A DNA stretch of 17,804 bases from BPIH01 sp042408925 (GCA_042408925.1 JBHOQO010000155.1:1-17804), one strand, 5' to 3'; counted from the stretch's first letter, positions 1 to 8,332 are shown. The notes: generated from the letters alone by a model not told the origin. Translations and numbers: made by a program.

Positions 1-16
1 CTCGTCCCGGCACCGG

Positions 17-526
17 CTACGATCCCCTGGAGCCCGCCGGCCGACCATCCGTGGAGACGGGTCCGGCGAGACAGCAAGCTCTACCAGCGACTGACAGAAT
101 CACGCGGCAGTTGAGCTGACAGATTCGCTCGGCTTCGACAGTCACGGCGTGCGCGCCACCGGCGAGACACTCGACGCAGTCGGCGGTGACGCCATCAATT
201 TCGTTCGGGGCGCCGCACCTCGGGCAGACGATCGGCGGTCGCGGGTCCCGGGAGAACCAGCCGAACCCCCAGAGGGCACGTCGCCGGTCGCGGGCGGCGT
301 ACTCCGAGAAAGGGCGCCGCCCGGCGAGGAAGTCCGCCGACTGCGTGGCCCGGCTGGCGAGGCGAAGCGTCCGCGGGCCGCCCTCGAAGCGCACGAGTTT
401 CCAGGCTCGATCAAGGACGAGCGTCGGGGCCGGATGGCCGCCGACGGCGACGAGCCACGTCCCGGGGATCGGCCGTCGGCAGTTGCCGCACGCGAGCCGT
501 GGCCCGTCGAGACGAGCGACGGTCAT
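17..526 (-). CDS. Zinc-ribbon protein, partner of the recombinase
   Basis: A 169-residue protein of unknown function. Its ATG (524-526) overlaps the TGA of the recombinase gene (523-525) as ATGA, so the two are almost certainly translated from one message. Visible motifs are CGNC at residues 13-16, then CPRC (101-104) and CVEC (117-120), which form a C-x2-C-x12-C-x2-C zinc ribbon. Further cysteines lie at 136, 140, 151 and 152. The middle (about 25-95) is rich in basic and aromatic residues, with no signal peptide or membrane segment. The open frame continues upstream of this ATG, but that part is antisense-type low-complexity Arg/Pro/Ala and is not credible. A zinc ribbon beside an integrase suggests a DNA- or RNA-binding accessory protein of the element; that is inference. 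No known family is recognised. Confidence 0.72.
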   Translation of the reverse strand: MTVARLDGPRLACGNCRRPIPGTWLVAVGGHPAPTLVLDRAWKLVRFEGGPRTLRLASRATQSADFLAGRRPFSEYAARDRRRALWGFGWFSRDPRPPIVCPRCGAPNEIDGVTADCVECLAGGAHAVTVEAERICQLNCRVILSVAGRACCLAGPVSTDGRPAGSRGS

Positions 527-1443
527 CGTTCGAGCCCATCCACCGGCGAGCGGTAGTTCGCCCGCGCCCGGGCGTCCGCCAGGCTCGCGCCGTAGCGGCG
601 CAGCATGAGGGGCGAGCGCCAGCCCGCCAGCCGCTGCAGGTCGGTCTCGTTCCCGCCGGCTGCGAGATACGCGTGGGCGAAGCTGTGCCGGAACTGATGA
701 GCATGGAGCCGCGGCAAGCCGGCCTCGCGGCAACGGCGGAGCAGTAGTTGCGCCAGCCCGGAGTAGCGAAGCGGGCCGTCCTGGCCGAGCCACAGGGCTT
801 CGCTGGCGGCGTGGCGATGGAGCCGCCGGGCACGGAGATAGCGGTCGATGGCGACCGCGGTCGTCGCGCCGAACCGGACATATCGGGAGTGGCCGGCCTT
901 GCCGGTCACGAACGCCGTCCGGGCCCGGAGGTCGAGGTCGGCGACGCGGAGACCGATAAGCTCGCCGGCCCGCATCCCGGAGTCGTAGAGCAGGAGGATC
1001 GCGGCCCGGTCGCGGCGGCTGGCGAAGTCGCGGCCCTCGACGACGCGGAGGAGCGCCCGAAGCTGCTCGGGCGTCACGACCGGGACCGGTCGCTCCGGGA
1101 CGCGGGGCGGCTTCATCTTTGCCATCGGGTCGCGGTCGACCTCGTCCTCTTCGAGCGCCCACTTCCAAAACTGTTGGAGCGCCCGGAACTCCAGGGATAG
1201 CGTCGCGGCGGCGACCGACTCGCGACGGTCGGCGAAGTACGCCTCCACGTGCTCGCGGCGGACGGCCCGGGCCGTCGTCGGCATGCCGCGCTCGCGGAGG
1301 AAGCCGAGGAGCCGGTCGAGGGCGCCGAGATAGAGGTCGCGGGTCTTCGGGGAGCGCGTCGCCTCTAGGTGGAGGGCGTAGCTCTCGCGTAGAATGGCGA
1401 GCGAGTCGGGAGCGGCGGCCGTGGGTGTTAGTTGCTCGGTCAT
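523..1443 (-). CDS. Tyrosine recombinase / site-specific integrase
   Basis: 306 residues, the normal size for a XerC/D-like or small phage-type integrase that cuts and rejoins DNA through a 3'-phosphotyrosine. Residues 15-105 fit a SAM-like core-binding domain and 120-300 the catalytic domain. The catalytic set is visible: Arg158 (GMRAGEL), Lys182 (TGKAGHS), His249-x2-Arg252 (HQFRHSF), Trp275 in the place often taken by the second His (LAGWRSP), and the Tyr284 nucleophile (RRYGAS). The start is the ATG at 1443; a promoter fits 1455-1484, giving a message with almost no leader and explaining the lack of a Shine-Dalgarno. The zinc-ribbon gene follows by ATGA overlap. The tRNA-Arg 90 bp away is a possible attachment target, but no duplicated tRNA fragment is visible. 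It could be a mobile-element integrase or a domesticated recombinase. Confidence 0.93.
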   Translation of the reverse strand: MTEQLTPTAAAPDSLAILRESYALHLEATRSPKTRDLYLGALDRLLGFLRERGMPTTARAVRREHVEAYFADRRESVAAATLSLEFRALQQFWKWALEEDEVDRDPMAKMKPPRVPERPVPVVTPEQLRALLRVVEGRDFASRRDRAAILLLYDSGMRAGELIGLRVADLDLRARTAFVTGKAGHSRYVRFGATTAVAIDRYLRARRLHRHAASEALWLGQDGPLRYSGLAQLLLRRCREAGLPRLHAHQFRHSFAHAYLAAGGNETDLQRLAGWRSPLMLRRYGASLADARARANYRSPVDGLER

Positions 1444-1454
1444 GCGATGTGCTA

Positions 1455-1484
1455 ACGATACTTCCGCCGCGTCCCGGCCGTCAA
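1455..1484 (-). promoter_or_regulatory. Promoter of the recombinase gene
   Basis: Read on the minus strand, TTGACG (1479-1484, 5 of 6 to consensus) is followed by an 18-bp spacer and TATCGT (1455-1460, 4 of 6). Initiation about 7 nt later would fall near 1448, only about five bases before the ATG at 1443, so a nearly leaderless transcript is expected. Confidence 0.6.
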
Positions 1485-1532
1485 GCCGGTCGATGGACGC
1501 TCAAACTGAGCAGCCAACGGCTCGTCCGCGGC

Positions 1533-1608
1533 GTCCCCGTAGCTCAGAGGACAGAGCAGCCGCCTTCTAAGCGGTCGGTCGCAGGTTCGAATCCTGCCGG
1601 GGACGCCA
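1533..1608 (+). tRNA. tRNA-Arg (anticodon TCT), CCA encoded
   Basis: A full cloverleaf can be drawn: acceptor GTCCCCG (1533-1539) with CGGGGAC (1598-1604), D stem GCTC/GAGC (1542-1545, 1554-1557), anticodon stem GCCGC/GCGGT (1559-1563, 1571-1575) around the loop CTTCTAA with anticodon TCT at 1566-1568, and T stem GCAGG/CCTGC around TTCGAAT (1586-1592). The discriminator is G1605 and CCA is encoded at 1606-1608. It should decode AGA (and possibly AGG), codons that look rare in the surrounding genes. It stands alone, between a recombinase gene and a decayed toxin-antitoxin locus. Confidence 0.96.
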
Positions 1609-1622
1609 GCACGCACCGGGAC

Positions 1623-1637
1623 GCGTCGCGGCGACGC
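1623..1637 (+). other. Short GC hairpin downstream of the tRNA
   Basis: GCGTCG and CGACGC form a perfect 6-bp stem around a 3-nt loop, 15 nt after the encoded CCA. There is no T tract, so a role as tRNA terminator or processing signal is only a possibility. Confidence 0.3.
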
Positions 1638-1739
1638 AAGGCGCGTGGGCGGGTGGCCAGATGATGGCGGCGACTGATCCCCGGGAAGGCCCTCGCCAGG
1701 CTACTCCCGACGTCGCCCCGCAGGCGTGCCGCAGTGTCC

Positions 1740-1928
1740 CTACCGGGTCTCGCCGAGTCCGGCGGCCTCGCGAAACGGATTCTCGATGCGAACGCCGTCG
1801 ATGACCCGGCGATGCTGCAGGTCCTCGGTCAGCAGGAGCCCCGCACCTGCGGTCCGACACGCCTGGACCACGAGGGCGTCCCGGAAGGAGAGCTGATGCT
1901 CTTCCTTCGTGTCGATGAAGGTCGTGAC
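1740..1928 (-). pseudogene. VapC-type PIN toxin remnant with internal deletion
   Basis: What remains joins the first strand of a PIN-domain RNase (TTFIDT, with the first catalytic Asp) directly to the last third (SFRDALVV, LLLTEDLQ, VRIENPF). Only 62 codons are left against roughly 130-140 in the family, so about 80-90 residues from the middle, including the second catalytic acid, are missing in frame. No start codon is obvious at the expected place right after the antitoxin stop. The remnant is now read in frame with the damaged antitoxin upstream, which makes one hybrid reading frame from 2180 to 1740 (146 codons). RNase activity is not expected. Confidence 0.75.
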
Positions 1929-1929
1929 C

Positions 1930-2180
1930 TCAGCGGCCGCCGTCGTGGAGACGCTCGGCGTACAGGTCGTCCCTGGTCCACGATCGGCCGCCGGACTGGC
2001 GGTGCGCATGAGCTCCGCCGCCTCGCGCCAGGCCGCTTCGTACCGCTCGTCTTCCGCGACCGGCGCGGCGAGCTCGCGGGCGACGAGGCTGCTCACCGAA
2101 GTGCCTCGCTTGGCCGCCACGACCTTGGCTCGGCGGACGAGCTCCTCGTCGAGTTGGAGGGTTACATTCCGCTTCCGCAT
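1930..2180 (-). pseudogene. VapB-type ribbon-helix-helix antitoxin, frameshifted near its C-terminus
   Basis: It starts at ATG 2180. The N-terminus (NVTLQLDEELVRRAKVVAA, then GTSVSSLVARE) is a typical ribbon-helix-helix DNA-binding antitoxin of the kind paired with PIN toxins, with an EDERYEAAWREA helix. The frame then runs into unrelated sequence after about residue 65, while the neighbouring frame, from TGG at 1980-1978, reads WTRDDLYAERLHDGGR and stops at TGA 1932-1930, matching the usual WTRDELHER-like antitoxin tail. The whole locus is 251 nt, one base short of 84 codons, which fits a single-base deletion. Because of the shift the original frame reads on into the toxin remnant. The DNA-binding half may still be expressed. 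Confidence 0.72.
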
Positions 2181-2373
2181 CTCGTGCGATCTATCACGTG
2201 GTCGATTCGCGAACCGTGGCGGCCGTCCTCTGGCTCGCTCCGCCCGCCGGCCAAACGGCCCGCCTCCCTTGGTCCGGCTGGCCGTTGTCCCCCTCGCCGC
2301 CATGGCGCTATCGGTGGCCCGTGACCTTACCCTTCCCCGCGATGCGCCCCATGCCCGGAGGACCGATGCCCTG

Positions 2374-3780
2374 ATGGATGCCCTTGATCTGGCGCGCTGG
2401 CAGTTCGGGATCACCACCGTCTACCACTTCCTGTTCGTACCCCTCACCATCGGCCTCGCCTTTCTCGTGGCCGGCCTGCAGACCGCCTGGCTCCGGACCG
2501 GTGCCCCGAAGTACCTGCGCCTCACGAAGTTCTACGGCGAGCTGTTCCTCATCAACTTCGCCCTGGGCGTCGTCACCGGCATCGTCCAGGAGTTCCAGTT
2601 CGGGATGAACTGGAGCGACTACAGCCGCTTCGTGGGGGACATCTTCGGACCCCCGCTCGCGATCGAGGGCCTCCTCGCCTTCTTCCTCGAGTCGACGTTC
2701 CTGGGGCTCTGGATCTTCGGCTGGGACCGCCTGCCCAAGCCGGTTCACCTGGCGACGATTTGGCTCGCCGCGATCGGGACCGTCCTTTCGGCCTACTTCA
2801 TCCTCGTCGCCAATGCCTGGATGCAGAACCCGGTCGGCTACGCGTTCAATCCGACGACCCAGCGAGCGGAGCTGACCGACTTCTTCGCCGTGCTGACCAA
2901 CCCGGTGGCCACGATCACCTTCGTCCACACGATCGCGGCGGCCTTCCTGACGGCCGGCGCGTTCATGGCCGGGGTCGCCCTGTGGCGCCTCGTCCGCCAC
3001 CCCGATGAGGACGCCGACGCCGTGCGGACGGCCGCGCGCGTCGGGGCGGCCACCGTCCTCGTCGCCGGTGTGCTCGTCTTCGTCAGCGGCGACCAGCAGG
3101 CGAAGGTGATGACGAACGTCCAGCCGATGAAGATGGCGGCCGCCGAGGCGCTCTACGCCACCGAGCAGCCGGCTTCGTTCTCCCTGTTCACGATCGGCTC
3201 CCTCGACGGTTCGAAGGAGCTCTTCTCGATCCGCATCCCCGACCTCCTCTCGTTCCTCGCCACCGGGACCTTCGACGGGCGGGTCCTGGGGATCAACGAC
3301 CTCCAGGCGAGCTACCAGCTGCAGTACGGTCCGGGCGACTACCGACCGATCATCCCGGTCACGTACTGGACCTTCCGGCTGATGATCGGGACCGGTGCCC
3401 TCGCGGCCCTCGCGGCCCTCTGGATCCTTTGGGCGCTCCGTCGCCCGTCGGTCAGGCCCGGTCGCCTGGTCGTCTGGACGGCGGTCGCCCTGCCGTTCCT
3501 CCCCCTGGCGGCCAACTCGCTCGGCTGGATCTTCACCGAGGTGGGTCGTCAGCCCTGGATCGTGTTCGGGCTGATGCCGACGGCCGCCGGCGTCTCGCCG
3601 GGGACGTCGACCGTCGAGGTGTTGATCACGTTGGTCAGCTTCACGCTGCTCTATGGGGGGCTGGCGGCCGTCGAGGTCGGGCTGCTCGTGCGCCGGATCC
3701 GACGCGGGCTGCCCGAGGTCGAGACCCCGGGGGAGCCGGGCCCGGACGACGCCGACCGGCCGATCGCCTTCGCGTACTGA
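2374..3780 (+). CDS. cydA: Cytochrome bd quinol oxidase subunit I
   Basis: Catalytic subunit of cytochrome bd oxidase, which passes electrons from quinol to oxygen in the cytoplasmic membrane. It has 468 residues and a short Q-loop (the E. coli protein has about 520). Key residues sit one position before their E. coli numbers: His18 and His185 (haems b595 and b558), Met337 in FRLMIG, Glu98 and Glu106 of the proton/haem region, and the quinol-site pair Lys253/Glu258 one position after. GDQQAK, NPVGYAFNP and GWIFTEVGRQPW (Glu389) are family signatures, and about nine membrane segments can be seen. The frame is open further upstream, but the first plausible start is ATG 2374, 12 nt after GGAGG (2357-2361) and immediately before the conserved LARWQFGITTVYH. 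First gene of cydABDC. No convincing promoter was found in the 190 bp upstream. Confidence 0.97.
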   Translation: MDALDLARWQFGITTVYHFLFVPLTIGLAFLVAGLQTAWLRTGAPKYLRLTKFYGELFLINFALGVVTGIVQEFQFGMNWSDYSRFVGDIFGPPLAIEGLLAFFLESTFLGLWIFGWDRLPKPVHLATIWLAAIGTVLSAYFILVANAWMQNPVGYAFNPTTQRAELTDFFAVLTNPVATITFVHTIAAAFLTAGAFMAGVALWRLVRHPDEDADAVRTAARVGAATVLVAGVLVFVSGDQQAKVMTNVQPMKMAAAEALYATEQPASFSLFTIGSLDGSKELFSIRIPDLLSFLATGTFDGRVLGINDLQASYQLQYGPGDYRPIIPVTYWTFRLMIGTGALAALAALWILWALRRPSVRPGRLVVWTAVALPFLPLAANSLGWIFTEVGRQPWIVFGLMPTAAGVSPGTSTVEVLITLVSFTLLYGGLAAVEVGLLVRRIRRGLPEVETPGEPGPDDADRPIAFAY

Positions 3781-3790
3781 GGAGCGCGCC

Positions 3791-4807
3791 ATGGAACTCA
3801 CGACCGTCTGGTTCGGTCTCATCACGATCCTCTGGGTCGGCTATCTCGTCCTGGAGGGATTCGATTTCGGCGTCGGCATCCTCCTCCCGGTCCTGGCCCG
3901 GAGCGACCGCGAGCGACGCGTCGTGATCAACACGATCGGGCCGGTCTGGGACGGCAACGAGGTCTGGCTCCTCGTCGCCGGTGGCGCGACCTTCGCCGCC
4001 TTCCCGCAGTGGTACGCCACGCTCTTCTCGGGCTTCTACCTGCCGCTCTTCCTCATCCTCGTCGCCCTCATCGTCCGCGGCGTCGCCTTCGAGTTCCGAG
4101 GCAAGCGACCGGAGCCCTGGTGGCGGGCGCGCTGGGACGCGGCGATCTTCGTCGGCTCGCTCCTGCCGGCCATCCTGTGGGGCGTCGCCTTCGCCAACAT
4201 CGTCGGCGGTGTCCCGATCGATGCCAACCACGAGTTCACCGGCGATCTCCTCACCCTCCTCAACCCCTACGCGCTCCTGGGCGGCCTGACGACCCTCGGT
4301 CTCTTCGTCACCCACGGGGCCGTCTTTTTGGCCCTCAAGACGACCGGCGAGATCCGGGCCCGGGCGAACCGCCTGGCCGGGCAGGTGGGGCTCGGGGCGG
4401 CCGTCCTGGCCGTCGTCTTCCTGGCCTGGACGCAGCAGCAGCGCGGCGACCTGCCGTCGCTGCTTCTCTCCGTGGCGGCCGCCCTCGCCTTCGTCGGCGC
4501 CCTTGCGGCGAATCGGCTCGGGCGCGAGGGCTGGGCGTTCGCCGGCAGCGCAGTGGCGATCGCCCTCGCGGTCGTCGCCCTCTTCGTCGCCCTCTTCCCC
4601 GACGTCATGCCCTCCACGATCGACCCGGCCTACAGCCTGACGACGACGAACGCGGCCTCGACGAACTACACGCTCTCGATCATGACTGTCGTGGCGGTCA
4701 TCTTCACCCCGCTCGTCCTCCTCTACCAGGGCTGGACGTACTGGGTCTTCCGGCGCCGGATCGGGGTCGACCAGATCCCCGGCGACGAGGCGGAGGCGGG
4801 CTACTGA
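3791..4807 (+). CDS. cydB: Cytochrome bd quinol oxidase subunit II
   Basis: 338 residues, normal for CydB, the membrane partner that stabilises the haem-containing subunit I. Conserved segments are LEGFDFGVG near residues 21-29 and GPVWDGNEVWL near 50-60, followed by seven or more hydrophobic helices and a C-terminal GWTYWVFRRR end. The ATG lies 10 nt after the cydA stop, with GGAG (3781-3784) directly after the cydA TGA as Shine-Dalgarno, so the two genes are tightly coupled. The final residues are acidic and soluble. Confidence 0.96.
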   Translation: MELTTVWFGLITILWVGYLVLEGFDFGVGILLPVLARSDRERRVVINTIGPVWDGNEVWLLVAGGATFAAFPQWYATLFSGFYLPLFLILVALIVRGVAFEFRGKRPEPWWRARWDAAIFVGSLLPAILWGVAFANIVGGVPIDANHEFTGDLLTLLNPYALLGGLTTLGLFVTHGAVFLALKTTGEIRARANRLAGQVGLGAAVLAVVFLAWTQQQRGDLPSLLLSVAAALAFVGALAANRLGREGWAFAGSAVAIALAVVALFVALFPDVMPSTIDPAYSLTTTNAASTNYTLSIMTVVAVIFTPLVLLYQGWTYWVFRRRIGVDQIPGDEAEAGY

Positions 4808-4868
4808 CGGGCCGCCGGGTCCCTCGGGGCCGCCTCGCCTCGGTCGGCCGCGACCCCACCCGTCACCC

Positions 4869-6527
4869 GTGAGGCAGCTCGACGCCCGCCTGCTCCGGCA
4901 GGCCCGGCCGGCGCGCCCCTACCTCGCCCTCAGCGTGGCCCTCGGCCTGGGGGCGGCCGGCCTGGCGATTGCCCAGGCCCGGCTCCTGGCCGACGCCATC
5001 GCCGGCGCCTTCCTCGAGGGAGCCGGGCTGGCGACGCTCGGAGAGGTCCTCGCCCTCCTGGGGTTCGTGCTCCTCGGCCGGGCGCTCCTCGCCTGGGTCC
5101 AGGAGTCGGTGGCGCACCGGGCATCGGCGGCGGTGAAGTCGGATCTCCGGCTCGCTCTGCTCCGGCGGGCGGTCGGGCTCGGCCCGCGGTGGTCGGCCGG
5201 CGCCCGAAGCGGCGAGGTCGTGGCCCTGGCGACCCGCGGCATCGACGCCCTCGACGGCTACTTCGCGAAGTACCTGCCCCAGGTCGTCCTGGCTGCCGTC
5301 GTCCCGGTCGTGGCCGTCCTGGCGATCCTCTCGGCGGACGGGATCGCGGCGCTGACCGTCGCCCTCACGGTGCCGCTCATCGTCGTCTTCATGGTCCTCG
5401 TCGGCCTGGCCAGCGAGCGTCGGCGCCGCCGCCGCTGGCGGGCGCTGGCCCGCCTCGCTCACCACTTCCTCGACGTCGTGGCGGGGCTCCCGACGTTGAA
5501 GACGTTCGGGCGGGCCCGTGCCCAGCTCGGCGTCCTCGAGCGGATCACCGACGAGTACCGGCGGGAGAGCCTCGCTGCCCTTCGGGTCGCCTTCCTCTCG
5601 GCGTTCGTCCTCGAGTTCTTCGCGACCCTGTCGGTCGCGCTCGTCGCCGTCGGGATCGGCCTCCGCCTCGTCGCCGGCGAGCTCGACCTGCGGACCGGGC
5701 TGTTCGTCCTCGTCCTCGCTCCGGAGGCCTACCTCCCGCTCCGCCACCTCGGCGCCCAATTCCACGCCAGCGAGGAGGGGCGCGAAGCCGCCGGTCGGGC
5801 CTTCGAGATCATCGAGACGCCTGCGCCGCGGGCGGGGACGCGGACGGCCGTGCCGGACCTGCGGCGCGGCGAGCTGCGGGTCGAGGCCGTGTCCGTCCGC
5901 CAGCCGGGGCGGGAGCTGCTTGCCCCGTACCGCGCCTCGCTGGTGGTCCGGGCCGGCGAGGTCGTGGCGGTCAGCGGGCCGAGCGGGGCGGGAAAGACGA
6001 CACTCCTCCAGGTGATCGCCGGGCTGCTGCCTCCCGATGCGGGCCGGGTCTGGGTGACCGACGGAGGCGTCGCGGTCGCCGTCGACGAGCTCGAGCCGGA
6101 TGCCTGGCGGCGCCGGGTCGCCTGGGTGGCCCAGGATCCGTACCTCTTCGCCGGCACCCTCGCCGACAACGTCCGACTCGGTGCCCCGGACGTCCCCGAT
6201 GTGTCGGTCCGGGGGGCGTTGGCGGCGGTCGGGCTCGGCGACCTCGACCCTGCCATGCCCCTCGGGGAGCACGGCGCGGGCCTTTCGAGCGGTCAGCGCC
6301 GCCGCGTTGCGGTCGCCCGGGCCTTCGTCCGGGATGCGCCGCTCGTCCTGCTCGACGAACCGACCGCCGGACTCGACGAGACGAGCGAGCGGCAGGTGCT
6401 CGCGGCGGTCCGGGACCTGGCGCGGACGGACCGCCGGGCGGTGGTCGTGGTGGCCCATCGACCGGCCGCGTTGGCGCTCGCCGACCGGGTCGTCCGGATC
6501 GACTGGCGCGAGGAGCGGCTCGCATGA
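4869..6527 (+). CDS. cydD: Thiol reductant ABC exporter, CydD subunit
   Basis: 552 residues. One half of the heterodimeric CydDC exporter, which moves cysteine/glutathione-type thiols out of the cytoplasm and is needed for assembly of cytochrome bd. The N-terminal 330 residues form an ABC-type transmembrane domain with about six helices; the C-terminal part is the ATPase, with Walker A GPSGAGKTTL at about 370-379, signature LSSGQRRR at about 472, Walker B LVLLDEP and an H-loop VVAHRP. It starts at GTG 4869; no earlier in-frame start keeps the conserved N-terminus. The 61-bp gap after cydB holds no evident terminator, so cydD should be co-transcribed. The signature has LSSGQ instead of LSGGQ, a common variation. 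Confidence 0.93.
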   Translation: MRQLDARLLRQARPARPYLALSVALGLGAAGLAIAQARLLADAIAGAFLEGAGLATLGEVLALLGFVLLGRALLAWVQESVAHRASAAVKSDLRLALLRRAVGLGPRWSAGARSGEVVALATRGIDALDGYFAKYLPQVVLAAVVPVVAVLAILSADGIAALTVALTVPLIVVFMVLVGLASERRRRRRWRALARLAHHFLDVVAGLPTLKTFGRARAQLGVLERITDEYRRESLAALRVAFLSAFVLEFFATLSVALVAVGIGLRLVAGELDLRTGLFVLVLAPEAYLPLRHLGAQFHASEEGREAAGRAFEIIETPAPRAGTRTAVPDLRRGELRVEAVSVRQPGRELLAPYRASLVVRAGEVVAVSGPSGAGKTTLLQVIAGLLPPDAGRVWVTDGGVAVAVDELEPDAWRRRVAWVAQDPYLFAGTLADNVRLGAPDVPDVSVRGALAAVGLGDLDPAMPLGEHGAGLSSGQRRRVAVARAFVRDAPLVLLDEPTAGLDETSERQVLAAVRDLARTDRRAVVVVAHRPAALALADRVVRIDWREERLA

Positions 6528-8332
6528 AGGCGCTCCCGAATGCCGCCAGACCGCTCCTGTGGGCCGTCCGGCTCGCCGGCCCGATCCGGGGCCGCCTCGC
6601 GCTCGCGGTCCTGGCCGGCGTGGGGGCGGCCGGGGCCGCGGTCGGGCTGACGGCCACCTCGGCCTGGTTGATCTCGCGGGCCGCCGAGCGGCCGCCGGTC
6701 CTCTATCTGATGGTCGCCATCGTGGCGGTTCGGGCGTTCGGCATCGCCCGCGGTGCGCTCCGATACGCGGAGCGGCTGGCGTCCCACGACGCGGCGTTCC
6801 GGATCCTCGCCGCGCTCCGGGCCGCCGCGTACCGGCGCCTGGAGCGGCTCGCTCCGGCCGGGCTGACGGAGGACCGCTCCGGCGACCTCCTGGCCCGGCT
6901 CGTCGCCGACATCGACGGCCTGGCCGACGTCTGGTTGCGGGTCCTGCTGCCGTACGCGATCACCGGCATCGTCGGCGGCGGAGCCGTCCTTCTGGTGGCA
7001 TCGCTCGTGCCGGCCGCGGGGGCCGTCCTCGCGCTCAGCGTCCTCGCCACGGCCGTCGCGGCGCCGCTGGCTGCCGGCCTCGTCGCCCGCCGCGCCGAGC
7101 GTCGGATCGCCCCGGCCCGCGGGGCGCTCGCTGCCGCTGCCCTTGAGCTGCTTCGCGGGGCGCCGGAGCTCGTCATGGCCGGTGCCGTCGAGCACCGGCT
7201 CGCCGAGGTCGCCCGACTCGAGCGGGGGCTGCGAGCAGCGGAGGCTCGGTCGGCCGCCGGGGCCGGCGTCGGGGCCCTCGTGACCGGCCTTGCCGGCGGC
7301 GCGGCCGTCTGGTTGTCGCTCGTGACGGGGATCGTGGCGGTCCGGAGCGGGAGTCTCGATGGCGTGGCCCTGGCGGTCGTCGTGCTCACCCCGATCGCCG
7401 TCCACGAGCTCGCGGCGGGGCTGGCTCCGGCGACCCAGCAGCTGCCGCGCCTGCGCGCCGCGGCCGCGAGGGTCGTCGGGGTCCTGGGGCGGCGCGCCCC
7501 CGTCGCCGAGCCGGCTGTGCCGGCCGCGCTGCCCGCGGGACCGTACGGCCTCCGGATCCGTGGTCTGCGGGCCCGGTACCGGCCCGAGGGCCCCGAGGTC
7601 CTGCGCGGCGTGGACCTCGACCTTGGACCCGGTGAGCGGGCGCTCGTCACCGGCCCGAGCGGGGCGGGCAAGAGCACCCTGGCGGCGGTCCTCCTTCGCT
7701 TCCTGGATCCTTCCGGCGGGACGATCGAGCTCGTCGCGTCGGACGGATCGGTCGACCTCACGCGCCTGGCGGGAGACGACGTTCGCCGGATCATCGGGCT
7801 GTGTGCCCAGGACGTTCACGTCTTCGATACGACGATCGCGGGGAACCTGCGGCTCGCCCGCCCGGCGGCGAGCGAGGAGGAGCTCCGGGCTGCCCTCGGC
7901 GCGGCGGGGTTGCTCGCCTGGGTGGCGTCGTTGCCCGAGGGGCTGGACACGCCCGTCGGCGAGCACGGTGCTCGGTTGTCGGGCGGCCAGCGGCAACGAC
8001 TGGCCCTGGCCCGGGCGCTCCTCGCCGATTGGCCCATCGTCATCTTCGATGAGCCGACCGAACACCTCGACGGGCCGACCGCGGCCCGCCTGACGGCCGA
8101 CCTGCTCGCGGCCACGGCCGGTCGCACGGCGATCTTCATCACCCATCGGCCGGAGCTGATGGCGGCCATGGCGCCCGCCGTGACCCTCGACCTGGGAGGG
8201 GGCGGAGCGGCGCCGCCGGAGGGGGCCGCCCCGGACGCGGTTGCGCCTTGTTCGGAGGCAGGACGCCCTGCCGACGCAGCCGGGGCGCGCGACGGCGGGT
8301 CGCCGGCCACCGAGGCCTCGCCGGCGATCTAG
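6524..8332 (+). CDS. cydC: Thiol reductant ABC exporter, CydC subunit
   Basis: 602 residues, partner of CydD in the heterodimeric exporter. Its ATG overlaps the cydD stop (ATGA at 6524-6527), which suggests translational coupling and equal amounts of the two subunits. It has an N-terminal transmembrane domain (about 1-310) and a C-terminal ATPase with Walker A GPSGAGKSTLA at about 377, signature LSGGQRQRLALARA at about 485, Walker B IVIFDEPTEHLD and an H-loop ITHRPE. After the ATPase there is a tail of about 50 residues, low in complexity and rich in Gly, Ala and Pro, which is not part of the family core. Last gene of the operon; no classical terminator is seen before the convergent small gene. 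Confidence 0.93.
   Translation: MKALPNAARPLLWAVRLAGPIRGRLALAVLAGVGAAGAAVGLTATSAWLISRAAERPPVLYLMVAIVAVRAFGIARGALRYAERLASHDAAFRILAALRAAAYRRLERLAPAGLTEDRSGDLLARLVADIDGLADVWLRVLLPYAITGIVGGGAVLLVASLVPAAGAVLALSVLATAVAAPLAAGLVARRAERRIAPARGALAAAALELLRGAPELVMAGAVEHRLAEVARLERGLRAAEARSAAGAGVGALVTGLAGGAAVWLSLVTGIVAVRSGSLDGVALAVVVLTPIAVHELAAGLAPATQQLPRLRAAAARVVGVLGRRAPVAEPAVPAALPAGPYGLRIRGLRARYRPEGPEVLRGVDLDLGPGERALVTGPSGAGKSTLAAVLLRFLDPSGGTIELVASDGSVDLTRLAGDDVRRIIGLCAQDVHVFDTTIAGNLRLARPAASEEELRAALGAAGLLAWVASLPEGLDTPVGEHGARLSGGQRQRLALARALLADWPIVIFDEPTEHLDGPTAARLTADLLAATAGRTAIFITHRPELMAAMAPAVTLDLGGGGAAPPEGAAPDAVAPCSEAGRPADAAGARDGGSPATEASPAI

Noticed and set aside
527..1168. Longer start for the zinc-ribbon protein
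   Set aside because: The added part lies inside the recombinase gene in another frame and is repetitive Arg/Pro/Ala; the ATGA-coupled ATG 526 is better.
1909..2373. N-terminal extension of cydA by 155 codons
   Set aside because: The extension overlaps the antitoxin remnant on the other strand, is not hydrophobic or conserved, and the family N-terminus and a Shine-Dalgarno both point to ATG 2374.
2181..2373. Promoter for cydA with TTGTCC (2285-2290) and TATCGG (2309-2314)
   Set aside because: Both hexamers are poor, the spacing is 18 bp and there is no supporting feature; not strong enough to annotate.
2308..3825. 505-codon open frame on the minus strand opposite cydA
   Set aside because: It is antisense to a certain gene, has no start signal and its product is an Arg/Glu/Asp/Gly-rich low-complexity shadow. 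The same applies to the long minus-strand frames at 4863-6458, 6293-8146, 8139-9191 and 10426-11889.
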